From contig NC_083646.1 of the NCBI RefSeq assembly GCF_963576545.1, positions 15,541,238 to 15,605,237 of the forward strand: DNA of 64,000 bases. The letters are read 5' to 3'. Below the pieces are notes generated by a model. It worked only from the letters and a program-made list of their open reading frames with translations, did not search any database and was not told the origin of the DNA. Position numbers and translations under genes: made by a program. Below are positions 13,028-24,144 of the stretch, piece by piece. The number at the start of each line of letters is the position of its first letter. The stretch's first letter is position 1. This stretch comes from Limanda limanda. Taxonomy: Eukaryota > Chordata > Actinopteri > Pleuronectiformes > Pleuronectidae.

Positions 13028-14016
13028 ATGATGGAGCAAATGACTGCTTTCCCTTTCTACGCCATGAACACATCAAACATCACTAGAAGAAACAGCTCCT
13101 TGTACGAAGATGAGCTGAGACTGTCCCTCATCATTTTTTTGTCCCTGGCCTTTGTTCTCGGGGTGTTCGGGAATGGAGTGGTTATCTGGGTGACCGGGTT
13201 CAAGATGAAGAAAACCGTTAACCCTTCCTGCCCCTGGATGTGACGCACATGGCTCTAGGTAACCACTGGCCATTTGGTTACTTTATGTGGGAACTCAATG
13301 CCCTTGTAATATTTTTGAACATGTATACCAGCGTCTACTTCCTGGTGGTGATCAGTGTGGACAGATGTGTTTCTGTGGTGTGGCCCGTCTGGGCCCAGAA
13401 CCACCGAAGTGTACGGAAGGCTTCCTGCTTGAGCCTGGGTGTTTGGATAGTGGCTCTGATTCTCAGCGCTCCATACGTCATCTTCAAGGACACTATGTCA
13501 GACCCTGACAACGACGGCTATGAAACACCATCAGTGAAACAGCTGAGGGATTTTCGATATCAGACCATCACCATCACCCGCTTCCTCCTGGGATTCGTCG
13601 TCCCCTTCACCATCACCGTCTCCTGCTATGCCGTCATAATCCATCATCTCAGGAGGAACCGCACCCTGGCCAGCCAATCGAGTCGCACCTTCAAGATCAT
13701 CGCTGCTGTCATCACCGCTTTCTTCCTGTGCTGGGCGCCGTATCACATCATGACTCTCATCGCGATGGTTAATAACACGGCGATCCACTCGAGTGAAACA
13801 TTGCACCACGTCATCACTATCGGTTCCTCTATAGCAGTCATCCTGGCCTTTCTCAACAGCTGTCTGAACCCACTGCTGTATGTGTTCATGGGCAAAGATC
13901 TCAAGGAAAAAGTCCGCAAGTCCATCCTGAACGTGTTGGAGACTGCCTTCCAGGAGGAAGAGACACACTCTTACACAGACACAAAGTCAACAGACAGAGA
14001 CAAGCAAGCTAGTTAA
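13028..14016 (+). pseudogene. cmklr1-like: B-type CMKLR1-like receptor, broken (module 1)
   Basis: A receptor exon starting at the conserved ATG but disabled. After FKMKKTVN near 13220 it is missing the block for most of TM2 (including LAVAD) found in the intact copies; I count a net loss of 46 bases, which also shifts the frame, giving a stop at 13241-13243. The downstream part is open in another frame to 14016 and carries DRC, CWAPYH, NPLLYVF and the B-type tail. The TM3 cysteine is Trp (FMWELN) and the ECL2 segment with CFNNF is absent, so both disulfide partners are gone. The acidic N-terminal stretch is shortened. TM6 and ECL3 resemble type A more than the other B copies. Promoter and exon 1 remain, so it may still be transcribed. 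Confidence 0.9.
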
Positions 14017-14029
14017 ACCGAAGAAGTGT

Positions 14030-14450
14030 TGTGCCCTGAAAAGGGGAGATATCAATAAAGATGCTGGGATACGATGGTTCCTCTCCGGCAGCTTCATTGA
14101 GAATGGCACCGTGGCCCGACAGGTCCCCTATCCGGCCTCTGCAGGTATGACTAATCAATCACCAAATGTCACCTATCAAACAGGCTATACCAGTAGATCA
14201 CAGATTAGCTCATCTGGCAGGTAGAAATCCTTATTGTTTTAACAAAAAGGTTTTTAACTTTTTTAACCCTTTTTGTTTAAAACTTTGACCTTTTCCCAGG
14301 ACTTTGTTCTTATAGGTTAAACATTTTAACCCTTTGTAAGACTATAAATTAATTCCATCTGTTTTTACGTCCCTATGACTGCCTTTATTGCCTATTGAAT
14401 TTATATCAATAATCAGCTTCCTAATAAAATCAGCCTATCACAGAGGCGGA
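14030..14450 (+). other. Extra segment with an exon-like piece after the broken receptor
   Basis: Relative to the other B-type genes, about 420 bases are inserted between the last codons and the conserved 3' UTR start (TTCTGCTGGAG at 14462). An open stretch at about 14031-14224 contains GSFIENGTVARQVPYPAS and ends at a TAG; a possible donor (GCAG then GTATGA) lies inside it at about 14144. I do not recognise the protein family. It could be a captured exon or part of a mobile element. Confidence 0.45.
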
Positions 14451-15490
14451 ATAATGTATAGATTCTGCTGGAGAAAGCACATGTTTATCTTTACAGAAAA
14501 TAGGATATTGTCACCAAAACATCTTGAATTTCAAAAACCACCCAGAGGGCATTGCAAAATATGTATACCATGAATTTATGGTTAAAACTGAAAAATTGCA
14601 AGAAAAGGGAACTTAATTTCTTCTACTTTAACATGCACAGCAAATTCTGATGCATCTTCTGACTAGGTCTGAAAAATAGAGAATGATATTTGTTGTTTAT
14701 GGGTCATCATTTAGATATATTAATAAAACAGTAACAATTATATTTTGATAAAGAACATCATGTTTTTTCTGTACAACATAGTTATGGTTAAGCTGGAATA
14801 TAAATCTACAGTGTTAAATAGTGCTGCCAACAAACAGGTTTACAGAAGGTTAATTTCCCAACTTCCCCCTCATACTTAACCCCACCCACTGATGCCATTG
14901 TGTGTATGTGTGTGAGTGTGAAACTGAGATATATTTTTGACTGCTACATGTCCATTGCATGATTTGATAAACATGTTATTCAGCTTGAGGACTGATTCCT
15001 GAGAGACTAACAAAGAAATAGTGTATGTTACCATTAGATTATCATGAATAAAGCAGCAGCTGTATTGTAAGCTTGCATAGAACAGCTTCATTTGATCTTT
15101 AAATCATTGCCAGTTGTTCTGGGGGATTTCGGGATGTCTTTTTTTGTCTTTTGATGATGATGATGGCTGTTATTCTGATACTTTTTTGTCACCACAACTT
15201 TTTTCATAATCAGAATATTATCAGGACTTGACCACCTTTTCTTTCTAAATGTTCATCTCATTATCACCTTTTATTATCACATTGCATTGTGACCAATATG
15301 TCTTGCTATACAAGGCTGCAAATCACTTATTATAAGTTGCTTTTATCATGATTTACAATAATTGAATCTTTTTACATAGGAAAAATACTTTAGTAGAATG
15401 GTTTGCGGATCAGGGCAAATTTTGCTTAGTATTAAAATTTATTTCAAATGTTTGGACTCTTTGATTGCTACGATATTCTCCTGTGAGCCT

Positions 15491-15496
15491 AATAAA
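15491..15496 (+). terminator. Poly(A) signal of the module 1 B-type receptor
   Basis: AATAAA inside GAGCCTAATAAAGACATATG, a block kept in all four B-type 3' ends. It implies a 3' UTR of about 1 kb. Confidence 0.65.
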
Positions 15497-16035
15497 GACA
15501 TATGTTTCTGACTACGACTTTGTCATTTTGTGAGGGTCTGCAACCTCATCATGAGAACATGTATGCTGTGTATAATCTCTTTGATCTAGTGTCAACACTT
15601 CTCTGGTGTTAAAAGTCTTTTGAGATACTCTCTTCATAACATTTACTGTGCAGCAGAGGGAGCCATTGTGCACAACATCCAGTAATTTGATCAGACAGGA
15701 TAATTAACTGGAGGAGAAAATAAAGAATATCTTCAGTATGTTCATTTTTTTTATTCCTGTAATGCACCCCCGTGGGTAAATTCAAGTCCTGAAATGATTT
15801 TGAAGGTTAAGGGAGATAACGTGCCCTTTAGAGACTTTTTTACAGCATATTGCTGTGATTGAGAACCATTAGTAAGTTGTGCCAGTATTATTCAGGAAAA
15901 CATCTGCACTCACATAACGAACTGTGGAACAACCTCTCTCAGGAGATCCATCGAGCTACCTCCTCTTTTTAATCTATTTGATCTATTCTATTCCAATTTA
16001 TTCTATTATAAATAAAAATAAGAATATAAATAAGA

Positions 16036-16146
16036 AGAATAAGAACAAGAACAAGAACAAGAACAAGAACAAGAACAAGAACAAGAACAAGAACAAGAAC
16101 AAGAACAAGAACAAGAACAAGAACAAGAACAAGAACAAGAACAAGA
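16036..16146. repeat. (AAGAAC)n hexamer repeat
   Basis: About 18 near-perfect AAGAAC units. The open frames across it are repeat artefacts. A shorter copy is at 23762-23838, and it is missing from the module 3-4 join. Confidence 0.95.
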
Positions 16147-16203
16147 ATAAATATTGTGTCCATTATTTTACATTTGTGGAAAAACATAATGAACATATGC
16201 AGA

Positions 16204-16292
16204 ATGCGCCATGACGTTATTGCGCTTACCAGTTTGATATGGTCCTGTGTAACGGTCGTGGCCTGCAGCAGTGAACAGGCGGCGGCCCCAGA
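16204..16292 (+). pseudogene. Truncated copy of the zinc-finger gene promoter/first exon (module 1-2 join)
   Basis: Similar to 42576-42668, the promoter and start of the first exon of the zinc-finger gene: GCGCCATGACGT, then a shared GGTCG-GGCCTGCAG-GCTGAAC-type series, then GGCGGCCCC. It stops abruptly at CAGAGAG and passes into the 3' end of an A-type receptor gene (AAAATGTTTCGAGGGACA). The CRE has decayed to TGACGTTA. A second copy is at 23893-23985. It marks a duplication breakpoint. Confidence 0.8.
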
Positions 16293-16700
16293 GAGTAAAA
16301 TGTTTCGAGGGACAAAAACTTTATTTATGTGAAATAAGTGTCATGATCAGAGGGAAGTGAATGCTTTCCAGAAAAATCTAAGACAGAACAGGGAGAAAAA
16401 TGCACATATATAACTGTTATACACATAAACATAATCTATTTTATCTACTCTATTCCAATTGATTCTCTGTATAAACCGTTAAACACATAAACACACACAG
16501 GCAGTCAAACTGAATGACATGTACAGTGCCATTCATTATACAGTAGTTTTGTTAGCTGTACCATGACAACTATAAGGGATGAACTGGGCCTCTTTCTCGG
16601 AAACACTGATTCCAGATTAGGTATTACATAAGTTTCTAGCTAACTTTGTGCAACACAAACACTTCAGAGATGTTGTAACATGCGATTGATGTAAGGGAAC

Positions 16701-17163
16701 CCGCTTCCTCCTGGGCTTCATCGTCCCCTTCACCGGCATCATCTCCTGCTATGCTGTCATCATCCATCGTCTTAGGAGGAACCGCACCCTGGCTAGCCAA
16801 TCGAGTCGCCCCTTCAAGATCATCGCTGCCCTCATCGCCACTTTCTTCCTGTGCTGGGCGCCGTATCACATCATGGCTCTAATCGAGATGGTTAATCACA
16901 CGGCGATCCACTCGAGTGAAACATTGGACCACGTCATCACTATCGGTGTCCCCATAGCAACCAGCCTGGCCTTTCTCAACAGCTGCCTGAACCCACTGCT
17001 GTATGTGTTCATGGGCCACGATTTCAAGGAAAAGGTCCGCAAGTCCATCCTGAACGTGTTGGAGACGGCCTTCCAGGAGGAAGTGTCTCGCTCATATACA
17101 TACACAAACTCAATGGTGACCATTCGGAGTAAAGAGAAGTCCGTGACTGATGCTGAGGTGTAA
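16701..17163 (+). pseudogene. cmklr1-like: A-type CMKLR1-like receptor, 3' fragment (module 2)
   Basis: Starts abruptly in TM5 (RFLLGF) after spacer-U sequence ending GTAAGGGAAC, and runs open through CWAPYH, NPLLYVF and an A-type tail (KEKSVTDAEV) to the stop at 17161-17163. The N-terminus, TM1-TM4 and the promoter are absent, so it cannot make a receptor. The open frame is otherwise undamaged and very close to 8550-9002, which argues for recent origin. The breakpoint is shared with the fragment at 31001. Confidence 0.9.
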
Positions 17164-17164
17164 G

Positions 17165-19970
17165 ATTGCCCATGATAGGGATAAACAAATACTCTAACTG
17201 TGTATTACATATATAACTGTATATAACAATAAAAAAATGTTTTAAAGTGAATTCATTGAACCTCAAGACAACCTGTATATATATGATGTGAGATTGAAAT
17301 ATTCCTTATTATTTGATAGATATTTGTTTTATGATTTGCTAGCGGTCAGGTCTGAAGCAGATAGCTGTCCTCTTATGAAGTTGGCACGTGGTGTTACTGA
17401 ACAACAGTTTGTGTGATGCTTTTTTGGGCTGGTGTATTTGAAATGATGGAGAGGTGAAATGTTTCAAGGGACAAAAAAGTTTATTTATGTAAAATAAGTG
17501 TCATAATCAGAGGGAAGTGAATGCTTTCCAGAAATATCTAAGACAGAACAGGGAGAAAAATGAACAGATATTACCGTTATACACAAAAACACACACAGGT
17601 AGTCAAACTGAATGACATGTACAGTGCCATTCATTATACAGTAGTTTTTGTTTAGCTGCACCATGACAGCTATAAGGGATGCACTGGGCCACTTTATCGG
17701 AAACACTTATTTCAGAATAGGTATTACATTAGTTTATAGCTAAATTTGTGCAACACAAACACGACAGAGATGTTGTAACATGTGGTTGATGTAAGGGAAC
17801 ATTGTGTTTCTCATCTGTCTCCTAAATTCCAGTTGTTGATTTTGATGTCTTCATCCGTCTGTTGCATCAAAGACAGCAAGCAGTAAATCGTGGAGTTTAT
17901 AAGCCATGATCAGAGACTCTTTTTTATCATTAAATACGCTGTCACATGACCTACAAAACATATTAATAAGGGACGTATGGAACAGATTTAACTGAAAATA
18001 GCATCTACAGTGTTAAATAGTGTTGGCCCATCACTGAGGATTATACAATGTTCATTTCCTAACTTTCCCCTGGTACCCAACCCACTGACGCCACTACTTG
18101 TGTACATGATCAAATGCATTGACAGTGTGTTTGTGTGTGCATGTGTGTGTGTGTGTGTGTGTTTGTGTGTGTGAGCTGACTTTAGACCGCTACATGTCAA
18201 CTGCATGCTTTGATAAACATGTTATTCAGCATTAGGACTGGTTCATCAGGGCTTGACAAAGAACTATGTTACCACGATATTGTTGTGGTTATTTTGAACA
18301 CGCATTGTAGCGTTTCGTTTGATCTTTGGATCATATCTTTGGACCCTAACCCTAACCCTTTTTTATGAGGGGAAACTTTAATGTGTGTGCCCCCCACCCT
18401 TAGTCATGCGTGTTGTGCTAACCTCTCAAGTTTTTAAATGCATCGTTTCAGTTTACCTTCAAAAATACATATACTCACATTTCCAAAGCAATAATCAATC
18501 AGTTCTCAAAGTTGTCGCAGATTAATTGAATTAAAACAAGTGTTATAGCACACTTTTCTGTGTCATAATCTGAAACTCTGTATCAAAGATCAATTTTTAT
18601 GTGAACAATCTAAATGATAATTGTTTATTTTTGCCTTTTTTAACCCTACAGTGGAAAACTCCTTCACAAGTCCATAAATGATGATGACTGTTATTGTGAA
18701 ACTTGTTGTATACCATTATTTCTATTACTAAAATATTATTTAGAATTAACCCTTTTCTCACTTGTAATGTTCATCTCATAATCAACTGTAATAAATATGT
18801 TTGTATTAGGAACGGCTGCAAACCAGTGGCTGTAACGTGGTTAGGAAGTGGACAAATCATCAGTCATTTGTATAAATATTCAGAATATTCATATTTTGTG
18901 CGTGAATCATTTATTATGATTATCCTTTTGCATGATGTTGTGTTAATGGGTTATTAGCATATCATATGTTTTCTCTGCAAAACTGGCAAATTATTAATAA
19001 ATGAGTTAAAATATTTATGTCAATTTTATTTGCTTGTAGACTAATTTACAATTTTTAATAAACAAGGAAATACTTTTAACACCTGGATTCTTCTGGATCC
19101 TTTTTAAATATTGTTTTATAGGTGTTTTGAGGGTATTGTGAAATCCTCCATCATTATAAATTCTATGTTGGTGTAAAATATGATCTTAAGACATTTTTGT
19201 AGCAGAGCTCTGCTGCGAAAAAGTAAAGAGAGGAGTCAAGAAGAAATATGAATAATGGGAAGGTCTCATCTCGTGCAAACTGTGGACAGGACTTGAGTTA
19301 AGTTAACCCTTGAAGTTAGCTCTTTCATTGAACAAGGACGTGATGGTAGAAGGTAAATTAGTTGGTTGAAACCCTGTGTGTATGTTCTTCCTCCAAGGGA
19401 TCACAAAACAATAACAAGTGAAACAGTTCAGGGAATACAGGGACAGCATAATGTATTCATATCTGATAAACAGTGCAAAACAGGATGCATGACAACCAAC
19501 ACGTGTGCAGTTGCTCTCATCAGAATGTGTCAAATATATCCCGACTTCAGATGTCATGAATGGATCTACAGATGGTCTGCAGGTCCAGCTTCAGCACGGA
19601 GTCGGCTTCTGTTCCAACTGTTTGGCAGCCTTGAGTGACTGACAGATGCTGATGTGAATTTCTAGAGGTGCAGGGCAGGTGAAGTGAGGGGATAGTAAAT
19701 GAGGTAAGACTACATAGAAGCTGTTTCACACTGTCAACACAAAACAACAATGAGCATCATGTATTTTAAAGTTGAAGAACTGTAAGATTAATCATAATAT
19801 ACATCATGCAGCTCATGTCTCAGTGAAGACACTCACTTAGTCGACATGACATTTGCAATTACACAGTGCAAGTGTGAGCGTGTGCATGAGATTTGATGGT
19901 TGGGAGGAGTTTCTTGTGTGCGTGCCACTTGTGGTTCCTCCTCAGTGGCAGTGACATATTACAAAACACT
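17165..19970. other. A-type 3' end and spacer segment U (module 2)
   Basis: Second copy of the non-coding segment described at 9290-11900, with a (GT)n tract at 18126-18173 and a short CCCTAA doublet at 18341-18356. The open frame at 19366-19638 recurs in other modules but is interrupted in module 1, so I do not call it a gene. Confidence 0.7.
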
Positions 19971-19976
19971 GGGAAG

Positions 19977-20057
19977 TTTATATTGACCTGTCAGAGTTTG
20001 ATCGGGGAGACTTCTGCTGTAGATTCATCCTCAACAGACCTCGGGACTGAGAGAAAG
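19977..20057 (+). promoter_or_regulatory. Core promoter and exon 1 of the module 2 B-type receptor
   Basis: TTTATATT at 19977-19984, then a presumed untranslated exon ending AGAGAAAG at 20057 before donor GTACGT. Upstream (about 19905-19960) is a block with CCACTTGTGGTTCCTCCTC, resembling RUNX and ETS sites used in blood cells; that reading is by motif only. Confidence 0.55.
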
Positions 20058-20390
20058 GTACGTTACACACTTGCCAGTTCGCATGAGCTTAAGTTGTGAA
20101 AAGGAACTATCACAACCAATTTATTAGACCAAGACCAAAATCTAACGTTGCATTTGAATAATAAAGCATTCTTTATTTTTGAATTTTGTATGCCTTTCTG
20201 GCTTGACAACTACTTCGAAAAAAGATTTGTTTGCATATACATTTATGTATATAAAGACTGCTGTATGTATCTGTCTGTAAATGTGGGGAATTAATATCTT
20301 TATGGAGATCAAAAAATATATAAAATTTTGTGGTGACAACATGTTTCTAGTTGGGTAAAAGGTAGAGTAAGTCTCCAGGAAACAAATGTA

Positions 20391-20540
<150 letters not shown>

Positions 20541-21050
20541 GCGGGTCTCAGGCTGTCAGGAAGATTATAGAAGAATGCAGGTTCAAGTTTGACCCTTAGC
20601 TTTTTCTCATGTCGTTCTCTGCATAAAAAAGGAATCTTTATATGCAATTATCTGTTCAAATGCGACAGAGGTGTTATTTAAATATAATGAAGTTGATTTT
20701 TACATTGTTTTATTATATGTGGTTCTGTTTTTTTATTTTAAAGTTGTGTTGATATGATGTTGAATTCACCCAGGAAAAATTGTCGGGCAGTCTAAATTTG
20801 GTGGGAAGCTTCCAGAGAAAAACATTTTGTTTTCTTTCTTTTCTTGCGTGTGGAATTTGGTGTCAGCATCCTCCCCAGGCGTTTTAGAGGAACTGACATA
20901 AGTGAAGCCTTTTTTTTGTGTAATGAATGTCCTGATCTTTAGTCCCAGTTTTCAAATGAGGTAAATTTTAATCTCATGTATTAATTATGGATTGTATTGA
21001 ACTCTAGGTTAACATTTAAATGTTTTGTCTATGATTCAGGTTCAAAGGCA

Positions 21051-22187
21051 ATGATGGAGCTCATGACTGCTACCCCTTTCTACGCCATGAACACATCAAA
21101 CATCACTGGAAGAAACAACTCCTTGGACGAAGAATATGAAGAGAATGACAACAAGGACGAGCACGCCAAGCTGAGAAAGTCCCTCAAAATCATGACTCTC
21201 ATTATTTTCTGCCTGGCCTTTGTTCTTGGTGTGTTCGGGAATGGAGTGGTTATCTGGGTGACCGGGTTCAAGATGAAGAAAACAATTAACACCGTTTGGT
21301 TCCTCAATCTCGCTGTGGCCGACTTCCTCTTCACGGCGTTCCTGCCCCTGGGTGTGACGTACATGGCTCTGGGTAACCACTGGCCTTTTGGCAACTTCAT
21401 GTGCAGACTAAATGCCCTTGTACTATCCTTGAACATGTTCGCCAGCGTCTACATCCTGGTGGTGATCAGTGTGGACAGGTGTGTGTCTGTGGTGTGGCCC
21501 GTCTGGGCCCAGAACCACCGAAGTGTACGCAAGGCGTCCTGTGTGAGTCTGGGTGTTTGGATACTGGCTCTGATTCTAAGCACTCCATTCTTCATCTTCA
21601 GGGACACTGTGTCAAACCCTTACAATAAAGACACCATCTTATGCTTCAACAACTTTACCCTTTCTGACGATAATAAAACACTCTCAGTGAAACAGCTGGG
21701 ACATTTTCGACATCAGACGATGACCATCACCCGCTTCCTCCTGGGATTCGTCGTCCCCTTCACTGTGATCGTCTCCTGTTATTCTGTGATCATCCATCGT
21801 CTCAGGAGGAACCGCACCCTGGCCAGCCAATCGAGTCGCCCATTCAAGATCATCGCTGCCATCATCACCACTTTCTTCCTGTGCTGGGCGCCGTTTTACA
21901 GCATGACTGTAATCCAGCTGGTTTATTACACTGCGATCAGCCCGAGTGAAACATTGGACCACGTCATCACTATCGGTGTCCCCATAGCAACCAGCCTGGC
22001 CTTTCTCAACAGCTGCCTGAACCCACTGCTGTACGTGTTCATGGGCAAAGATCTCAAGGAAAAAGTCCGCAAGTCGATCCTGAACCTGTTGGAGACAGCC
22101 TTCCAGGAGGAAGAGACACACTCTTACACTAACACAAAGTCAACAGACAGAGACAAGAAAGCTAGTAATACCGAAGAAGCAGAGTAA
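21051..22187 (+). CDS. cmklr1-like: Chemerin-receptor-like GPCR, type B copy 1 (intact)
   Basis: 378-residue seven-helix chemoattractant receptor on one coding exon; the ATG is 11 bases after the acceptor CAG at 21037-21039. It keeps GNGVV, LAVAD, the TM3 and ECL2 cysteines, DRC, QNHRSVR, CFNNF and NPLLYVF. It differs from type A in TM6-ECL3 (CWAPFYSM, then VYYTAISPSETLDH) and in the tail (THSYTNTKSTDRDKKAS). The acidic N-terminus reads EEYEENDNKDEH, lacking the two tyrosines seen in type A. Within ECL2, NKDTILCFNN and DDNKTLSV differ from the other B copies and add an N-glycosylation sequon (NKT). Membrane receptor, probably Gi-coupled; the ligand may be chemerin or a fish-specific relative (inference). 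Confidence 0.93.
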   Translation: MMELMTATPFYAMNTSNITGRNNSLDEEYEENDNKDEHAKLRKSLKIMTLIIFCLAFVLGVFGNGVVIWVTGFKMKKTINTVWFLNLAVADFLFTAFLPLGVTYMALGNHWPFGNFMCRLNALVLSLNMFASVYILVVISVDRCVSVVWPVWAQNHRSVRKASCVSLGVWILALILSTPFFIFRDTVSNPYNKDTILCFNNFTLSDDNKTLSVKQLGHFRHQTMTITRFLLGFVVPFTVIVSCYSVIIHRLRRNRTLASQSSRPFKIIAAIITTFFLCWAPFYSMTVIQLVYYTAISPSETLDHVITIGVPIATSLAFLNSCLNPLLYVFMGKDLKEKVRKSILNLLETAFQEEETHSYTNTKSTDRDKKASNTEEAE

Positions 22188-23690
22188 TGTATAAATTCTG
22201 CTGGAGAAAGCACATGTTTATCTTTAAGGAAAATAGGAGCTTATCACCAAAACGTCTTGAATTTCAAAAATCACCCAGAAGGCATTGCAAAATATGTTTT
22301 ACATAAATTTGTGGTCGAAAAACTGCGAGAAAAGGGAGCTTAGTTTCTTCGCCTATCACATGCAAGGCAAATTCTGATGCATCCTGTGACAAATTCTGAA
22401 AAATAGAGAATGATGTTTGTTGTTTATGGGTCATCATTTTGAATATGTTAATAACATAGTAAATATTATATTTTGATGAAGAACATCATGTGTTTTTTTA
22501 AGATAAAGTTGTGGTTAAGCTGGCATATAAATCTACAGTGTCAAATAGTGCTTTGAACAAAGAGGCTCATAGAAAGTTAATTTCACAACTTCCCCCTCAT
22601 ACCCAACCCCACCCACTCATGCCATCGTGTGTGTGTTTGTGTCTCTGTGAGTGTGAAAGAGAGATATTTGTTTAGCAGCTTAAGAACTGATTCCTGAGAG
22701 ACTAACAAAGAAATACTTTACGTTACCATTAGATTATCATGAATAAAGTTGCAGCTGTGTTGTAAACTTGCATAGAACAGCTTAATTTGATCTTTAACTC
22801 ATTGCCAGTTGTTCTGGGGGATTTCGGGATGTCTTTTTTTTGTCTTTTGATCAAGATGATGGCTGTTATTTTGATACTTTTTTTTTCACCACCATTATTT
22901 TCATAATCAGAATATCATCAGGACTTGACCACCTTTTCTCTCTAAATGTTCATCTCATTATCATCTTTTATTATCACATTGCATTGTGACCAATATGTTT
23001 TGCTATACAAGGCTGCAAATCACTTATTATAAGTTGCTTTATCATGATATACAATAATTTAATCTTTTTACATAGGAAAAATACTTTAGTAGAATGGTTT
23101 GCGGATCAGGGCAAATTTTGTTTAGTATTAAAATTCATTTCAAATGTTTGGACTCTTTCATTGCTTCGATATTCTCCTGTGAGCCTAATAAAGACATATG
23201 TTTCTGACTACGACTTTGTCATTTTGTGAGTGTCTACAACCTCATCCTGAGAACATGTATGCTGTGTAAAATCTTTTTGATCTAGTGTCAACACTTCAAT
23301 GTACAAGACACAGGGTAATCCCTCTGGTGTTAAAAGTCTTTTGAAAAACTCTCTTCATAACATTTACTGTGCAGCAGAGGGAGCCATTGTGCACAACATC
23401 CAGTAATTTGATCAGACAGGATAATTAACTGGAGGAGAAAATAAAGAATATCTTCAGTATGTTCATTTTTTTTATTCCTGTAATGCACCCCCGTGGGTAA
23501 ATTCAAGTCCTGAAATGATTTTGAAGGTTAAGGGAAATAAAGTGCCCTTTAGGGACTTTTTTACAGCATATTGCTGTGATTGAGAACCATTAGTAAGTTG
23601 TGCCAGTATTATTCAGGAAAACATCTGCACTCACATAACGAACTCTGGAACAACCTCCATCAGGAGATCCATCGAGCTACCTCCTCTTTT
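22188..23690. other. 3' UTR and downstream segment of B-type copy 1
   Basis: Conserved B-type 3' sequence with AATAAA at 23187-23192, implying a 3' UTR of about 1 kb. No further gene seen before the hexamer repeat. Confidence 0.65.
23187..23192 (+). terminator. Poly(A) signal of B-type copy 1
   Basis: AATAAA in the block shared with 15491, 30223 and 41858. Confidence 0.65.
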
Positions 23691-23761
23691 TAATCTATTT
23701 GATCTATTCTATTCCAATTTATTGTATTATAAATAAAAATAAGAATATAAATAAGAGGAAT

Positions 23762-23838
23762 AAGAACAAGAACAAGAACAAGAACAAGAACAAGAACAAG
23801 AACAAGAACAAGAACAAGAACAAGAACAAGAACAAGAA
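23762..23838. repeat. (AAGAAC)n hexamer repeat, module 2
   Basis: About 13 AAGAAC units; shorter version of the tract at 16036. Confidence 0.95.
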
Positions 23839-23892
23839 TAAATATTGTGTCCATTATTTTACATTTGTGGAAAAACATAATGAACATATGCA

Positions 23893-23985
23893 GAATGCGC
23901 CATGACGTTATTGCGCTAACCAGTTTGATATGTTCCTGTAACGGTCGTGGCCTGCAGCGCTGAACAGGCGGCGTCCCCAGAGAGT
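23893..23985 (+). pseudogene. Truncated copy of the zinc-finger gene promoter/first exon (module 2-3 join)
   Basis: Same fragment as 16204-16292, with the same decayed TGACGTTA and the same truncation point (CAGAGAGTGAAATGTTTC). The shared changes relative to 42576-42668 show both joins descend from one recombination event. Confidence 0.8.
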
Positions 23986-24144
23986 GAAATGTTTCGAGGG
24001 ACAAAAACTTTATTTATGTGAAATAAGTGTCATGATCAGAGGGAAGTGAATGCTTTCCAGAAAAATCGAAGAGAGAACAGGGAGAAAAATGCACACATAT
24101 AACCGTTATACACATAAACATACACAGACAGTCAAATTGAATGA

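Noticed and set aside
16036..16146. Asn-Lys repeat open frame that could be read as a low-complexity protein
   Set aside because: Simple (AAGAAC)n repeat, length-variable between modules and not within any gene structure.
18341..18356. CCCTAACCCTAACCC as a true interstitial telomere
   Set aside because: Only two to three units, so chance or slippage is sufficient; mentioned only together with the longer tract at 6465-6700.
19366..19638. Open frame repeated in modules 2-4 (also 26529 and 38160) that might be a small conserved gene
   Set aside because: The conservation is explained by recent duplication of the whole spacer. Module 1 has an extra base and other changes that break the frame, and there is no recognisable domain or splice context.
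20142..20342. Minus-strand open frame recurring at 27255 and 38943
   Set aside because: It lies in the B-type intron right after exon 1, is AT-rich and low-complexity in codon use, and follows the duplication pattern only.
21684..22121. Long minus-strand open frames opposite each receptor (about 145 codons, also 28830, 40358 and 13531)
   Set aside because: They are shadows of the receptor reading frame: composition follows the sense codons, and no promoter or splice signals support them.
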